Shown: one piece after another, positions 51,200 to 60,229 of the stretch
Layout: each line of letters starts with the position of its first letter
Numbering within the stretch: the first letter of the stretch is position 1
NCBI RefSeq assembly: GCF_026241095.1
Contig: NZ_JAPFGB010000003.1
Location: forward strand, 287,974-351,973
DNA length: 64,000 bases
Direction of reading: 5' to 3'
Origin: Saccharopolyspora sp. NFXS83
Lineage (GTDB): Bacteria; Actinomycetota; Actinomycetes; Mycobacteriales; Pseudonocardiaceae
The notes under the pieces: generated by a model
The model's input: the letters and a program-made list of their open reading frames with translations, nothing else
Told to the model about the DNA's origin: nothing
Databases searched by the model: none
Made by a program: the position numbers and the translations under genes

Positions 51200-52182
51200 C
51201 GGGCGAGCCCCCCGGCGAGTCCGAGGGTGATCAGCAGGTTCGCCACGACCAGCAGCAGCACGTACGTCCGGTGCACGCGGAATCCGAGCCTGCGCGCGCG
51301 CATGATGTCGTGCGCCCGGAAACCGAGGTGGTACTGCCGGGCGCGCAGCGCGCTCGCCGGCAGCAGCAGCACCACGAACCACCACGGCGCCACCCCGGTG
51401 AGCGAGGCACCGAGCACCAGCAGGAACTCGCCGAGCGACAACGCGCCGATGAACAGGGCGTTGCCGCGCGCGGTGGTCAGCGCGGCCACGGTCGGGCGGC
51501 CGACGCCCCGGTCGCCTTCGACGTCGTTGGTGTTGGAGTACACCCCGAACATCAGCGGCCCGAGGCCGAACAGCACCGCCTGCACCAGCAGGAAGCCGGA
51601 GAACTCGCCGGTGGCCAGCCCGTACGGGGCGAGCACCAGGACCGTGCCCAGCGCGACCAGGAACGCCTCCTGGAAGCCGTGGTAGCTGAGCTTGAGCCCG
51701 TAGGAGTACTGCAAGGCGATCGCGAAGGTCACCGCGATCACCACGATCGTCCACATAGGACGATGCGGGGCGAGCGCGACGGCCCCGCCCCACAGCAGCG
51801 CCCCGGCGCCCGCCGCGGCCCAACCGAACCGCAGCGCCTCCCGCTCGGTGAGCGTGCCCGCGACCAGCGGCTTGCGCAGCTTCTTGCGCAGCGGGTCGTT
51901 CGGCCCGTAGTTGGCGATGTCGCTGCCATCGCGGAATCCGGTCACGTCGTCGAACGAGACCAGCGCGACGAGCGTGCACACCTCACCGAGCAGGAACAGC
52001 AGCAGCATCGGCAGCGAACCGGCCCCGACCGCGGCCAGCGGCAGCACGGCGGCGGCCACCACCAGGATGCTCAGGTAGTAGTCGTAGACGTCGAGCTTGC
52101 CCAGTCGCGCGTAGCTGCGGGCCTTGCTCTCCGGGCTCCTGGCGTCGAGATGCCTCGGTGCGGCGTGCAGTTCGCTGGTCAT
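51196..52182 (-). CDS. UbiA-family prenyltransferase
   Basis: 328 residues from ATG 52182 (GAGGAG 12 bases upstream); ATG 52209, overlapping the DegT stop, would add nine residues. About eight to nine membrane helices. The two Asp-rich motifs of the UbiA family are visible: the first is atypical (DDVTGFRDGSDIANYGPNDPLRKK, about residues 78-100) and the second is YSNTNDVEGDRGVGRPT. It should attach a prenyl chain to an aromatic or polar acceptor at the membrane, or act as a terpene cyclase-type relative. The acceptor is probably made by the neighbouring enzymes. The LRKKLRKPLVAGTLT stretch resembles menA/digeranylgeranyl-type members. Confidence 0.85.
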   Translation of the reverse strand: MTSELHAAPRHLDARSPESKARSYARLGKLDVYDYYLSILVVAAAVLPLAAVGAGSLPMLLLFLLGEVCTLVALVSFDDVTGFRDGSDIANYGPNDPLRKKLRKPLVAGTLTEREALRFGWAAAGAGALLWGGAVALAPHRPMWTIVVIAVTFAIALQYSYGLKLSYHGFQEAFLVALGTVLVLAPYGLATGEFSGFLLVQAVLFGLGPLMFGVYSNTNDVEGDRGVGRPTVAALTTARGNALFIGALSLGEFLLVLGASLTGVAPWWFVVLLLPASALRARQYHLGFRAHDIMRARRLGFRVHRTYVLLLVVANLLITLGLAGGLAR

Positions 52183-52202
52183 CGTGTCGGGGCGCTCCTC
52201 GT

Positions 52203-53357
52203 TCAGCATGCGGGGACGCCCGGCGCCGTGGCGCGCGGGCGGTGGCGGACGAACTCGCGGACGGCATCGGCGATCCGGGTGACCTCGGAGTCCGTCAGGT
52301 GCGGGTAGATCGGCAGGGCCAGGATGCGGGCGCTGGCGTGCTCGGCGTTCGGCCAGCGCTCGTCCGCCGGGGCGTAGGGCAGGAACGCCGCCTGGTACGG
52401 CAGGGCGAGCGGGTAGTACACGTGCGAGCCGATGCCGTGCTCCGCGAGGTACTCCCGCAGCACGTCGCGCTCCTCGGCGAGCACGCTGTAGACGTAGTGG
52501 CAGCGGCCGTTGCGGCCCGGCGGGGGCGCGAGGACGCCGTGCTCGGCGAGAGGGGCGAACCGCTCGGTGTAGTGCTCGGCGATCTGGGCCCGCCGTTCGA
52601 GCCGGGCGGGGAAGCCCGCGTACCGGTAGCGCTGGAACGCGGCCTGGATCTCGTCGAACCTGCTGTTGGTGCCGACGGCCTGGTGCACGAAGCGTTCCTG
52701 CTGCCCGTGGTTGCGCAGCATGCGCAGCCGTCGGCCCAGCGCCGGGTCGCGGGTCACCACGGCGCCGCCTTCACCCGGCATGCCGAACGACTTGACCTGG
52801 ACGAACGAGTACACGCCGGCTTCGCCCCACAGCCCGGCGGCAGTGCCGTTGAGCACGGCTCCTTGCGCCACCGCGGAGTCCTCGATCAGCCGCAGGTCGT
52901 GGCTCGCGGCCAGCTCGGTGAACTTGGGCATGTCGGCCATGATCGAGAACATGTGCGCGGGCATGATCGCCTTGGTGCGGTGGGTGGTGCGCCGCCGCGC
53001 CGACTCCGGGTCCAGCACGAGGGTGCGCGGATCGATGTCGGCGAACACCGGTGTGGCCCCCACGTCCACCACCGAGGCCGCCAGCGGCGCGCAGCCGAAC
53101 GCGGGCACCACGACCTCGTCGCCGGGGCCGATGTCCATCGCGCGCAGCACCAGCCCGAGCGCGGAGGTGGCGCTGCCGCAGGCGACCACGTCGGCCGCAC
53201 CGAGATCGTCGCGCAGCATTTCCTCGAAATCCCGAGTGTGCTCACCCAGGATGAACTTCTGTCGGGGATCTCGACCGATGTCCTGGATCACGTCCAACAT
53301 GACCTTGCGATCGTGTTCGAACAGATCCGGTGGGAAGAACGGAATCTCGGAACGCAT
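52203..53357 (-). CDS. DegT/DnrJ/EryC1-family PLP aminotransferase 1
   Basis: 384 residues from ATG 53357, overlapping the previous stop by one base (TGATG). The fold type I aminotransferase pattern is complete: FILGEHTRDFEEML and ACGSATSALGLVLRAMDIGPGDEVVVPAFG at the N-terminus, DIDPRTLVLDPES, RLIEDSAVAQG (Asp to pyridine nitrogen), and the PLP lysine in SFVQVKSFGMPGEGGAVV at about residue 190. Members aminate keto sugars or cyclitols. Nothing distinguishes ketone position. Adjacent to a second aminotransferase that is clearly different in sequence. Confidence 0.92.
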   Translation of the reverse strand: MRSEIPFFPPDLFEHDRKVMLDVIQDIGRDPRQKFILGEHTRDFEEMLRDDLGAADVVACGSATSALGLVLRAMDIGPGDEVVVPAFGCAPLAASVVDVGATPVFADIDPRTLVLDPESARRRTTHRTKAIMPAHMFSIMADMPKFTELAASHDLRLIEDSAVAQGAVLNGTAAGLWGEAGVYSFVQVKSFGMPGEGGAVVTRDPALGRRLRMLRNHGQQERFVHQAVGTNSRFDEIQAAFQRYRYAGFPARLERRAQIAEHYTERFAPLAEHGVLAPPPGRNGRCHYVYSVLAEERDVLREYLAEHGIGSHVYYPLALPYQAAFLPYAPADERWPNAEHASARILALPIYPHLTDSEVTRIADAVREFVRHRPRATAPGVPAC

Positions 53358-54571
53358 CACGCGCACCTCCCGGAAAAGAACGCGCGCACCGCGGAGCACA
53401 CCCGATCGAGTTGTCCGAGGGTGAGGTCCGGGTACAGCGGAAGGGCCACCGCGCGTTCCGCCGCCGCTTCCGCGCGGGGCAGCACGGCGCCCGCGGAATC
53501 CAGCCCGCGGAAGCACGGCTGCCGGTGCAGGGGAATGGGGTAGTAGGTTTCGGTGCCGATTTCCGCGCGGGCCAACCATTCGACGAGTTCGTCGCGGCGT
53601 TCGACCTCGATCAGGTAGACGTAGAACACGCTCACCGACCCCGGCCCGCGATCGACGACTTCCGGCAGCCGCACGATCCCGGGGGTGCCGGCGAGGCGCT
53701 CCCGGTAGGCCTCCGCCAGCTGCGCGCGCCGGGCGATCTCCTGGTCCAGGCCGGGCAGCTTCGCGAGCAGGACCGCGGCCTGGATGTCGTCCATCTTGCT
53801 GTTGGTGCCCGGCCGCGCGGTCTCGGTGGAGATGCCGGGGAAGTGGTCCAGGGTGTGGCCGAACCGCCCGTGGTGGCGCAGCCCGGACACGACTTCGGCC
53901 ACCCGCGGATCATCGGTGATCACGGCCCCGGCGTCGCCGATCGCGCCGAGCGTCTTGGTGGGGAAGAACGAGAGCACGCCACCCGTCCCGTGCAGGCCGG
54001 CGTGCACCCCGACCTGGCGCATCCCGATCGCCTCGGCGCTGTCCTCCAGCACCGTCAGCCCCCGCCGGGCGGCCACCCGGGACAGCGCGCTCATGTCGGC
54101 CATCTGGCTGAACAGGTGCGTCGGCATCACGAACCTGGTCCGCGGGCCCGCGACCCGGTCGACCTCGGCCGGGTCCAGCGCGTAGGTCACCGGGTCGACG
54201 TCGGCGAACACCGGTGTTCCGCCCGCGAGCACCACCGAGCTCGCGGTGGCGATGAAGGAGTAGGCCGGGACGATGACCTCGTCACCGGGCCGGAGGCCGA
54301 GCGCGCGCAGCAGCAGGACCAGCGCGTCGGTGCCGCTGTTGACGCCGATCGCGTACCGGGCTCCGGTGTAGTCGGCGATGCCCCGCTCGAGCTCGCCGAC
54401 CTGCTTGCCGTGGGAGAACTTGCCGTTGTCGAAGACCTCTTCGACGCGAGCGCTGATGTCCGGCCAGAGCCGGTCGAAAGTGCGGGCTTGCGAGAAGAAT
54501 GGAACGGGCGCGGAAGTGTCCGGCAGGCTCGATAATTCCCGCGCCCCGGCGTCGTTCGCACCGCGGGACAC
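53357..54571 (-). CDS. DegT/DnrJ/EryC1-family PLP aminotransferase 2
   Basis: 404 residues from GTG 54571 with AGGAG nine bases upstream; TTG 54580 overlaps that site and is less likely. Motifs: NGKFSHGKQVGELERGIADYTGARYAIGVNSGTDALVLLLRALG, GDEVIVPAYSFIATASSVVLAGG, LTVLEDSAEAIG, and the PLP lysine in FFPTKTLGAIGDAGAVI. The FPTKxLGxxGD block is that of sugar 3- or 4-aminotransferases such as VioA/DesV types. First gene of the leftward run. With the Gfo/Idh dehydrogenases encoded divergently it can turn a keto sugar into an amino sugar. Confidence 0.92.
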   Translation of the reverse strand: MSRGANDAGARELSSLPDTSAPVPFFSQARTFDRLWPDISARVEEVFDNGKFSHGKQVGELERGIADYTGARYAIGVNSGTDALVLLLRALGLRPGDEVIVPAYSFIATASSVVLAGGTPVFADVDPVTYALDPAEVDRVAGPRTRFVMPTHLFSQMADMSALSRVAARRGLTVLEDSAEAIGMRQVGVHAGLHGTGGVLSFFPTKTLGAIGDAGAVITDDPRVAEVVSGLRHHGRFGHTLDHFPGISTETARPGTNSKMDDIQAAVLLAKLPGLDQEIARRAQLAEAYRERLAGTPGIVRLPEVVDRGPGSVSVFYVYLIEVERRDELVEWLARAEIGTETYYPIPLHRQPCFRGLDSAGAVLPRAEAAAERAVALPLYPDLTLGQLDRVCSAVRAFFSGRCA

Positions 54572-54945
54572 GATGGTCAACTCCTGGATAATGGGGTGAG
54601 GTATTCGGCTGGTGAACCTAGCTCAACGTCGTCTCAGCCCGGAAGCCCGTCGCGGGATCGCGAGCGTTTTTCATCCTTTTCGGTGATCATCGGATCGGAG
54701 TCTCCGGACCCGGTTTCGGGCGGGTTCGGCGAAATCGCTACTCTGCGGTTCGGCAAGCCGGACTCGTTCGCAGAAGACCATTCCGGTTCCCGGGCGATCC
54801 ATTGCTCGAATCCGCCCGGTTTCCGTCCTCAGAGGACCGCATCGCGACGGTTCCGCCGAACGGTGCGTCGTCCGCGAGAACCACGGAGAAAACAGACTCG
54901 CCGCGGAAATGCCACCGCAGAAGACCCACAGATCAACGGAGCACG
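54572..54945. other. 374-bp divergent promoter region of the biosynthetic runs
   Basis: No gene is seen. The region lies between two gene sets read in opposite directions and is AT-richer near 54580-54690. GGTTCCGCCGAACGG at about 54850 is a short palindrome-like stretch close to the rightward run. I find no well-spaced consensus promoter. Confidence 0.35.
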
Positions 54946-55986
54946 ATGCTGCATTCACTCGTGGTCGGGCTAGGGCGCGCCGGGGCAGGGCTGCACCTGC
55001 GCGTCCTGGCGCAGGCACGGGAACTCGACCGCGACCTGTTCCGGCCGGGCGCGATCATCGCCTGCGACCCGGAGCCCCGCGCCCGGCGCGCCCTGGCCGG
55101 GGTGACCGTGGCGGAGTCGGTGCGCGCCGCCGCCGAACTCGTGCCGCCGGCGCGCACCGTGGTCCACCTGTGCACGCCACCCCTCGACCGGCCCGCGCTG
55201 CTCGGGGAGCTCGCCGAACTCGGCTTCCGCCAGGTCATCGTGGAGAAACCGCTCGCACCGGACCTCGCGGAACTGGCGGAGATCAACCGGATCCGGACCG
55301 AGCACGGCATGCGGCTGGCGGTGGTCGCGCACTGGCTGGACGCCGAGCTCACCCGCAGGATCGCCGAGCTCGTCGACGGGCGGACACTGGGGGAACTGCG
55401 GTCCATCTCGTTCCACCAGCACAAACCGCGCTTCACGCACTCGACCTCGACCCAGGGGCACCCGACGGCGTTCGACGTGGAGGTCCCGCACGCGCTCGGC
55501 GTGGCCCTGCGGCTGGCGGGCTCCGCCGAACTGCTCGACGCGGAGTGCACCGACATGCGCTTCGAGGATCGCGTGCTGCCCGGCATGGGGGGCGCTCGGC
55601 TCGCCTTGCGCCACCACCAGGGCGTGCGCACCGACATCGTCTCCGACCTGACCGCACCCGTGCGGGAACGCCGCGTCGCGCTCGAATTCGAGCGCGGGAC
55701 GGCGATCGGGAACTACCCGCTCAGCGACCAGGACCACCACGCGCAGCTGAGCGTGCACGGACCGGACGAGCAGTGGTCGGTGTTCCCCGACGACGCGCTC
55801 ACCGAGTTCACGCTGCGCACCTACCGCCGGTTCCACGCCATCGGACCGGTCGCCGACCCCGCCGCCGACGAGCGCTTCGCGCTGCAGTGCGAGGTGATCC
55901 GCCTGCTGTGGTCGGCGAAACAGCACTGCCGGAACCTGACCGGCCTCGTTCGACAGTGGAGGAGGACTCCAGATCATGCAGGGTGA
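54946..55986 (+). CDS. Gfo/Idh/MocA-family oxidoreductase 1
   Basis: 346 residues from ATG 54946 (ACGGAGCACG upstream). N-terminal Rossmann domain with VVGLGRAGAGLHLRVLA, CDPEPRARRAL, and VIVEKPLAPDLAEL (the EKP motif with catalytic Lys). The C-terminal beta-sheet domain has FDVEVPHALGVALRLAG, where a His lies in the position of the substrate-binding residue but the following Asp is missing. Members oxidise sugars, inositols or nucleotide sugars at one carbon. It overlaps the next gene by 11 bases and opens a rightward run of six genes. Confidence 0.87.
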   Translation: MLHSLVVGLGRAGAGLHLRVLAQARELDRDLFRPGAIIACDPEPRARRALAGVTVAESVRAAAELVPPARTVVHLCTPPLDRPALLGELAELGFRQVIVEKPLAPDLAELAEINRIRTEHGMRLAVVAHWLDAELTRRIAELVDGRTLGELRSISFHQHKPRFTHSTSTQGHPTAFDVEVPHALGVALRLAGSAELLDAECTDMRFEDRVLPGMGGARLALRHHQGVRTDIVSDLTAPVRERRVALEFERGTAIGNYPLSDQDHHAQLSVHGPDEQWSVFPDDALTEFTLRTYRRFHAIGPVADPAADERFALQCEVIRLLWSAKQHCRNLTGLVRQWRRTPDHAG

Positions 55987-56854
55987 CCTGCGGCCCGCGC
56001 TCGCCGCAATCGGCGACGAAGCCGCCGTGGACCTCACCGGGCAGCTCGCCGCGATTCGCAGGCTCGGCTGGCCCGGCATCGAACTGCGCGCCGTGGACGG
56101 CGTCGCGCTGGCGGACCTGTCCGCGCCCGACCTGCGGCGCACGGTTCGCCAGGTGACGTCCACCGGCCTCGACGTGGTGTGCCTGGCCTCCCGGATCGGC
56201 AACTGGGCGCGCCCGATCACCGCCCCTTTCGACGCGGACCTGCGCGAACTCGACGTGCTCGCCGGGCAGTGCGGTGCGTTCGGCACCCGCTTCGTGCGGA
56301 TCATGTCCTACCCGAACGACGGGCTCGACGAAGCCGAGTGGGGCGCCCGCGCGCGGGAACGCGTCGCGCGGCTCGCGGAACGCGCCACCGAGCACGGCAT
56401 CACGCTGCTGCACGAGAACTGCGCGGGCTGGGCCGCCGCCGACCCCGACCGCGCGCTGCGGTTGCTGGCGGAGGCCCCGTCGCTGCGGCTGCTGTTCGAC
56501 ACGGGAAACGGGGTCGACCACGGCTACGACGCGCTCGAGCTGCTGCGCCCGCTCGCCGGGCACGTCGCGCACGTGCACGTCAAGGACGCGACCGGCGCTC
56601 CCGGCGCGGCCACCTACGTGCGGCCGGGGGAAGGCGACGCGCGGGTCGCCGACTGCTTGCGGCTGCTGCTGAACTCCGGGTACGCGGGCAGCTTCTCACT
56701 GGAACCGCACCTGGTGGCCCGCCCGCACGACGGCGAGCAGGCCGACGCCTCCGCCGCCGACCGGTTCGTCGACGCGGGCCGGGAGCTGGAGCGGATGCTG
56801 GGGGAGCTGCTCGCGCCGTACGCGGCCGGGACGTCGGCACGCGGCCGGTCCTGA
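55976..56854 (+). CDS. Sugar-phosphate isomerase/epimerase (xylose-isomerase-like TIM barrel)
   Basis: 292 residues from ATG 55976 (GGAGGACTCCAGATC upstream). The AP-endonuclease-2/xylose-isomerase TIM barrel shows the metal ligands in order: Glu in LLHENCAGW, Asp in LLFDTGNGVDHG, His in AHVHVKDAT, Glu in SFSLEPHLV. The barrel starts with QLAAIRRLGWPGIELRAV. Members include 3-keto-sugar isomerases, 2-keto-myo-inositol dehydratases and hydroxypyruvate isomerases. Paired with Gfo/Idh enzymes this is a common combination for keto-inositol or 3-keto-sugar conversion. One-base TGATG overlap with the next gene. Confidence 0.88.
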   Translation: MQGDLRPALAAIGDEAAVDLTGQLAAIRRLGWPGIELRAVDGVALADLSAPDLRRTVRQVTSTGLDVVCLASRIGNWARPITAPFDADLRELDVLAGQCGAFGTRFVRIMSYPNDGLDEAEWGARARERVARLAERATEHGITLLHENCAGWAAADPDRALRLLAEAPSLRLLFDTGNGVDHGYDALELLRPLAGHVAHVHVKDATGAPGAATYVRPGEGDARVADCLRLLLNSGYAGSFSLEPHLVARPHDGEQADASAADRFVDAGRELERMLGELLAPYAAGTSARGRS

Positions 56855-58152
56855 TGTCCGCCGCCGACCCGTTCGGCGCAGCGGACCGGGAGCTGCTGCG
56901 GGACCTGCTGCTGCTGCCGACGGTGAACCCGCTGGAATCGGCGGAGCCGCCCGCCCGGATGTGGCAGGCCCAGCGCGCCTACGCCCGCGCGGCGGAGTCG
57001 ATCGGATTCCGCACCGTGCACCACGCGGCACCCGATCCGGCGGTCCTGGACCGCGACGACGTGCCCCGCGCCGTCCGCGACGCAGCGGGCACCGCGGACT
57101 TCCTGGCCGAGCAGCCGAACCTGGTGCTGCGGCTCGGCCCGGACCTGCCGCCGGAGCGCACGGTCATGTTCAACGCGCACCTGGACACGGTGGCCGGGAT
57201 CGAACCCGTGACATGCACCGCGGAACGGATCACCGGGCGCGGGTCGATCGACGCGAAAGGTCCCGCGGTGGCGCTGCTGGCGGGCATCCGCACGGCCCTC
57301 GACGGGATCCCGGCGCTCGGGCGCGACATCGGGGTGCTGGTGCAGATCGTCTCCGGCGAGGAGGGCGGTGCGATGGGCACCTGCGGGACCCGGCCGCTGG
57401 TCGAAGCCGGATTCTTCGGGCGCCTCAACGTGTTCTGCGAACCCACCGGGTTGCGGTACCTGCCGCGAGCGACCGCCTCGATGACCGCGCGGATCCGGGT
57501 CGACGGCCGCGGTGCCATCGACGACGAACCCGCCGCCGGGCACAACGCGACGGTGCTGCTGGGCTTCCTCGCGCAGCACCTCGCGCGGCACCTCGACCCG
57601 CGGGACCGGCCAGGCCGGTGCTGCGTCGCGGGCGTGCGCACGGGCGAGCAGCACAACCGGGTCTACGGCAGCGGAAACCTGCTGCTGAACCTGTCCTACG
57701 CCACCGCGGCCGAAGGAGCCGAGGCCGAGCGCGCGCTGCGGGCGGCGGTGCGCTCCGGGCTGCGCGAGTTCACCGAAATCTTCGGGCGCACCAGGGAATT
57801 CGCCCGCACCGCCGCCCACGCCGCCGAGATCGTGCACGTCGACTGGCTCAAGCGCGGCCTGCCCTGCCTCGACGCCTCGCCCGCCTGGGCGCGGGAGCTC
57901 TTCGTCGCCGCGGGCCTCGCCCGGTGGCCGGACGAGCTGCCCGCGTTCACCTGCGACGCCATCTGGATGCACGACGTCCCGGGCACCGCCACGGTGGTGC
58001 TGGGGCCGGGTTCGCTGGAGACCAACCACGCGCACGCCGAAGGCGAATACGCCGACGTCGCCGAACTGCGGGACTTCGCCCGCGCGGTGGCGTCGTTGCT
58101 CACCGAGTTCACCGAGCGGCACCACTGGGGTGCCGGGGAGGAGACCACCTGA
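56854..58152 (+). CDS. M20-family metallopeptidase/deacylase
   Basis: 432 residues from ATG 56854 in a TGATG overlap. M20 motifs are complete: MFNAHLDTVAG (metal His and Asp), GRGSIDAKGPAVALLAGI (second metal Asp), VSGEEGGAMGTCG (catalytic Glu pair), FCEPTGL and LETNHAHAEGEYADVAEL (last metal His). It has the ArgE/DapE layout with an inserted dimerisation domain. In an amino-sugar cluster it probably removes an N-acyl group; hydrolysis of an amide in a late intermediate is an alternative. Confidence 0.9.
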   Translation: MSAADPFGAADRELLRDLLLLPTVNPLESAEPPARMWQAQRAYARAAESIGFRTVHHAAPDPAVLDRDDVPRAVRDAAGTADFLAEQPNLVLRLGPDLPPERTVMFNAHLDTVAGIEPVTCTAERITGRGSIDAKGPAVALLAGIRTALDGIPALGRDIGVLVQIVSGEEGGAMGTCGTRPLVEAGFFGRLNVFCEPTGLRYLPRATASMTARIRVDGRGAIDDEPAAGHNATVLLGFLAQHLARHLDPRDRPGRCCVAGVRTGEQHNRVYGSGNLLLNLSYATAAEGAEAERALRAAVRSGLREFTEIFGRTREFARTAAHAAEIVHVDWLKRGLPCLDASPAWARELFVAAGLARWPDELPAFTCDAIWMHDVPGTATVVLGPGSLETNHAHAEGEYADVAELRDFARAVASLLTEFTERHHWGAGEETT

Positions 58153-59273
58153 TGACACTGCTGCCGGAGATCGCACACTCCGGGGAACGAACGATGGTGT
58201 CCCACGCGGACCTGCACGCGTTCACCGCGCGCGTGTTCGCCGGGCACGGGATACCTGATCGCCGAGCGCACCTCGCGGCCGATGCGCTGTGCTACGGCGA
58301 TCTGTGCGGATTCGACTCGCACGGCCTGTTCAACCTCGCCCGGTTGTACCTGCCGCTGCTGAGGTGCGGGCGGATCGATCCCGCCGCGCAACCCCGCGTG
58401 CTGACCGACCTGGGCGCGTGCGCCGTCGTGGACGCCCGCCGCGCGCTCGGGCTGTGGGCCGCGGCCGAAGCCGCGGACTCCGCGGCGGACCGCGCCGCCG
58501 ACCACGGCATCGGGATGGTGTCGGTCCGAGGCGGCACGCACTTCGGTTGCGCCGGGTTCCACGCAGCCCGCGCCGCCGCCCGCGGCATGATCGGGATCGT
58601 CGCGAGCAACTGCGGCGGCCAGCGCATCGCCCGCCCACCGCTGGGCGCGCTGACCATGCTGGGCACCAACCCGCTCAGCGTCGCCGCCCCCGCCCTCGAC
58701 GACCACCCCTTCGTCCTGGACATGAGCACCACCGTCGTGCCCACCGGGAAGGTGCGCGTCGCCGCGAGCAGCGGTGAGCGCGTGCCGGCGGGCTGGCTCA
58801 CCGACGACACCGGCGCCGCGGTCACCGACCCGGCGGAGTTCGACCGCGGCACCGCGCACCTGCGCTGGCTCGGCGGGGACCCGGACACCGGCTCCCACAA
58901 GGGGTTCGGGCTCGGCCTCGTCGTGGAACTGCTGTCCGCGCTGCTGCCGGGAGCCGGGCTGGGCCCCGCCCCGGAGGCGTTGCACGGCGACGGCGGACCG
59001 CACGGCCGCGACGACGACATAGGCTACTTCGTGCTGGCGATAGCCCCGGACCTGCTGCGGACCGAAGGGGAGTTCGCCGCCGACGCGCGGAGCCTGTTCG
59101 GCACGCTGCTGGACTGCCCGCCCGCCGCCGCCGGCGACGCGGTCCGCTACCCCGGCTGGCACGAGGCGGAACTGGCCGCCCGCCGCCGCCGCGACGGGGT
59201 GCCGCTGCGCCCGCGCCTGCACCGGGAACTGGTCGAACTCGGCCTGCCCGAGACCGCCGGAGGTGCGCGATGA
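58152..59273 (+). CDS. LDH2/malate-lactate dehydrogenase family oxidoreductase
   Basis: 373 residues from ATG 58152 (TGATG overlap with the M20 gene). The family's unusual NAD(P) fold is recognised by CGFDSHGLFNLARLYLPLL (catalytic His), VVDARRALGLWAAAEA, RGGTHFGCAGFHAARAA, LGTNPLSVAAPA, and SHKGFGLGLVVELLSALL. Members reduce 2-keto acids or imino acids (malate, ureidoglycolate, piperideine-2-carboxylate). It may install or remove a hydroxyl or amino function on a carboxylated intermediate. Confidence 0.9.
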   Translation: MTLLPEIAHSGERTMVSHADLHAFTARVFAGHGIPDRRAHLAADALCYGDLCGFDSHGLFNLARLYLPLLRCGRIDPAAQPRVLTDLGACAVVDARRALGLWAAAEAADSAADRAADHGIGMVSVRGGTHFGCAGFHAARAAARGMIGIVASNCGGQRIARPPLGALTMLGTNPLSVAAPALDDHPFVLDMSTTVVPTGKVRVAASSGERVPAGWLTDDTGAAVTDPAEFDRGTAHLRWLGGDPDTGSHKGFGLGLVVELLSALLPGAGLGPAPEALHGDGGPHGRDDDIGYFVLAIAPDLLRTEGEFAADARSLFGTLLDCPPAAAGDAVRYPGWHEAELAARRRRDGVPLRPRLHRELVELGLPETAGGAR

Positions 59274-60229
59274 CGGAATCCGCGGCACCGCACCGCGTCG
59301 CCGTGATCGGCCTCGGCACGATCTCGAAGTACTACCTGGCCGCGATAGACGAACTCCCCGGCTGGGAACTCGCCGCCGTGTGCGACGTGCGCCGCTCGGC
59401 GCTGGCCGTGCACCGCGGGCACGTCCCCGGCTTCCTCGACCACCGGGATCTGCTCGCCACCGTCGCGCTGGACGCCGTGATCGTGGTGGTGCCCAACGAC
59501 GTGCACGCGCGGATCTGCCGCGACGCGCTGCGGGCGGGCGTGCCGGTGTGCGTGGAGAAGCCCCTCGGCATCGATCTCGACGAGGCCCGCGCGCTCACCG
59601 AGCTCGCCACCGAGCGAACCCCGCTGTTCACCGCGTTCCACCGCCGCTACAACGACAACGTGCTGCGGCTGCGGGACGAACTGCGCGGGCACGGCCCGAT
59701 CGAATCGCTGGTGGTGCGCTACCTGGAGCGCATCGAGGAGCACATCGGTGGCGACACGTGGTACCTCGACCCGGACCGTTGCGGCGGTGGCTGCGTCGCC
59801 GACAACGGGCCGAACGCCTTCGACCTGGTGCGGTTGTTCCTCGGTGACGTCGAATCGGCGGGAGTGACCGTCGGCAGGGACGAGAGCGGGATCGACCGGC
59901 AGGCCGTGCTCGGGCTGCGGTCCGCCACCGGTGTGCCCGCCGTCGTCGAACTCGACTGGTCCCACCCGGGCGAGACCAAGGACGTCGAGGTCCGCTGCGC
60001 CGACGGCACCGTCCACCGCGCGGACATGCTGCACGGGCATCGCGGGTTCAAGGCCTCGCTGTGGCACGAGTACGTCGGGATCCTGGCGGACTTCGCGACC
60101 GTCCTCGATGCGGGCGGCGCGGACGCGGCCCGGCGGCCCGACGGCGGGCTCGCCGCGCTGGAACTGGTCGACGCGGTCTACCGCACCGAATTCCTCGACA
60201 CCGCACCGGAATGGGAGGGCCTGGCATGA
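59270..60229 (+). CDS. Gfo/Idh/MocA-family oxidoreductase 2
   Basis: 319 residues from ATG 59270 in an ATGA overlap. VAVIGLGTISKYYLAAIDELPGWELAAVCD at the start and VCVEKPLGIDLDEA are the nucleotide and EKP motifs. The usual DxGxHxxD motif reads VADNGPNAFDLVRLFLG: the substrate-binding His is Asn here, while the last Asp is kept. The substitution may change the substrate. With oxidoreductase 1, it gives this run two dehydrogenases to match the two aminotransferases. Confidence 0.88.
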   Translation: MTESAAPHRVAVIGLGTISKYYLAAIDELPGWELAAVCDVRRSALAVHRGHVPGFLDHRDLLATVALDAVIVVVPNDVHARICRDALRAGVPVCVEKPLGIDLDEARALTELATERTPLFTAFHRRYNDNVLRLRDELRGHGPIESLVVRYLERIEEHIGGDTWYLDPDRCGGGCVADNGPNAFDLVRLFLGDVESAGVTVGRDESGIDRQAVLGLRSATGVPAVVELDWSHPGETKDVEVRCADGTVHRADMLHGHRGFKASLWHEYVGILADFATVLDAGGADAARRPDGGLAALELVDAVYRTEFLDTAPEWEGLA

